Shown here: positions 63,884 through 64,000 of the stretch, one piece after another | Layout: each line of letters opens with the position of its first letter | How positions within the stretch are numbered: position 1 is the first letter of the stretch | Assembly: GCF_013372285.1 (NCBI RefSeq) | Contig: NZ_CP054301.1 | Coordinates: forward strand, 978,001-1,042,000 | Source: Marinomonas primoryensis | Lineage (GTDB): Bacteria > Pseudomonadota > Gammaproteobacteria > Pseudomonadales > Marinomonadaceae | Length of the DNA stretch: 64,000 nt | Direction of reading: 5' to 3' | Program-made: the position numbers and the translations under genes | The notes under the pieces: model-generated | Seen by the model: the letters and a program-made list of their open reading frames with translations, nothing else | Database searches by the model: none | What the model was told of the DNA's origin: nothing

Positions 63884-64000
63884 ATGATTGTAGATCAGAA
63901 AATTAGACTAGTATCAGAAGAAGATGAGCAACAGGGGCATTCCAGTATTGCGATTGCTCCAGAAGAAACCGAATTAAAGCCACCTTCGATGTATCAGGTA
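63884..64000 (+). CDS. clpS: ATP-dependent Clp protease adaptor ClpS, 5' part (cut by window edge)
   Basis: First 39 codons only. After a variable acidic N-terminus (SEEDEQQGHSSIAIAPEE), the sequence TELKPPSMYQV matches the start of the ClpS core (E. coli ALKPPSMYKVILVNDD). ClpS delivers N-end-rule substrates to ClpAP. Divergence from cspD supports the call; clpA is expected just outside the window. Confidence 0.9.
   Translation, partial: MIVDQKIRLVSEEDEQQGHSSIAIAPEETELKPPSMYQV

Overview
The window looks like a chromosomal segment of a marine gammaproteobacterium, most like Marinomonas (Oceanospirillales/Pseudomonadales side). The evidence is an AT-leaning base composition, E. coli/Pseudomonas-type housekeeping proteins, and the block rluE-nudJ-mnmA-hflD-icd-purB beside cspD/clpS, an order I recall from Pseudomonas. 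The genus call is inference. I see no rRNA, tRNA, CRISPR array, prophage or intact insertion sequence.

Layout. Bases 1-4165 are the 3' part of a cobalamin (corrin ring) operon, cobK(partial)-cobH-cobL-cobI-cbiG, interrupted by an inverted pair of REP-like palindromes. Bases 4221-8950 hold mltC, zntR with a MerR-type promoter, uppP, an amidohydrolase lipoprotein and a hemolysin-III protein. Bases 8967-10739 hold an XRE repressor divergent from an EAL phosphodiesterase, with three matching palindromes between them. Bases 10881-17235 carry small redox, envelope and unknown genes, a paeA/ytfL transporter, a decayed glutathione S-transferase and a YqjD/YqjE-type membrane-stress operon. Bases 17400-25711 hold ybiT, a chemoreceptor, the PhoX phosphatase (Pho box upstream) and a GGDEF-EAL protein. 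Bases 25757-32711 hold a GltB-like FMN protein, a VOC/reductase pair, a tautomerase, pldA, and two transcription units with tandem Pho boxes (a repeat lipoprotein; a PAP2 phosphatase plus glycosyltransferase). Bases 32758-42582 hold a secreted dienelactone hydrolase, folM-folE, three MFS transporters and an AraC regulator divergent from exaC. Bases 42686-50786 hold uspA-AGCS symporter, sdaA, a PiT phosphate transporter, two similar membrane-anchored helical proteins of unknown function and a LysE exporter. Bases 50802-53614 form a leftward run: a small membrane protein behind a Fur box, uspA, and topB behind a strong LexA box. The rest is fklB, a GNAT protein, roxA, purB, icd, hflD, mnmA, nudJ, rluE, cspD and the start of clpS.

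How parts work together. The most coherent candidate system is a phosphate-starvation set: phoX, a duplicated-domain lipoprotein and a PAP2-glycosyltransferase operon each have PhoB-like 11-bp-periodic half-sites, and a PiT transporter has a weaker one. PAP2 plus a GT28-like glycosyltransferase could turn phosphatidate into glycolipid, a phosphorus-sparing membrane remodelling route; this is inference. Other regulatory circuits readable from the DNA are XRE/EAL (c-di-GMP), LexA/topB, Fur/small membrane protein, ZntR autoregulation and AraC/exaC.

Limits: all calls are from reading sequence and remembered family features. No database search was run, and residue numbers are hand counts.
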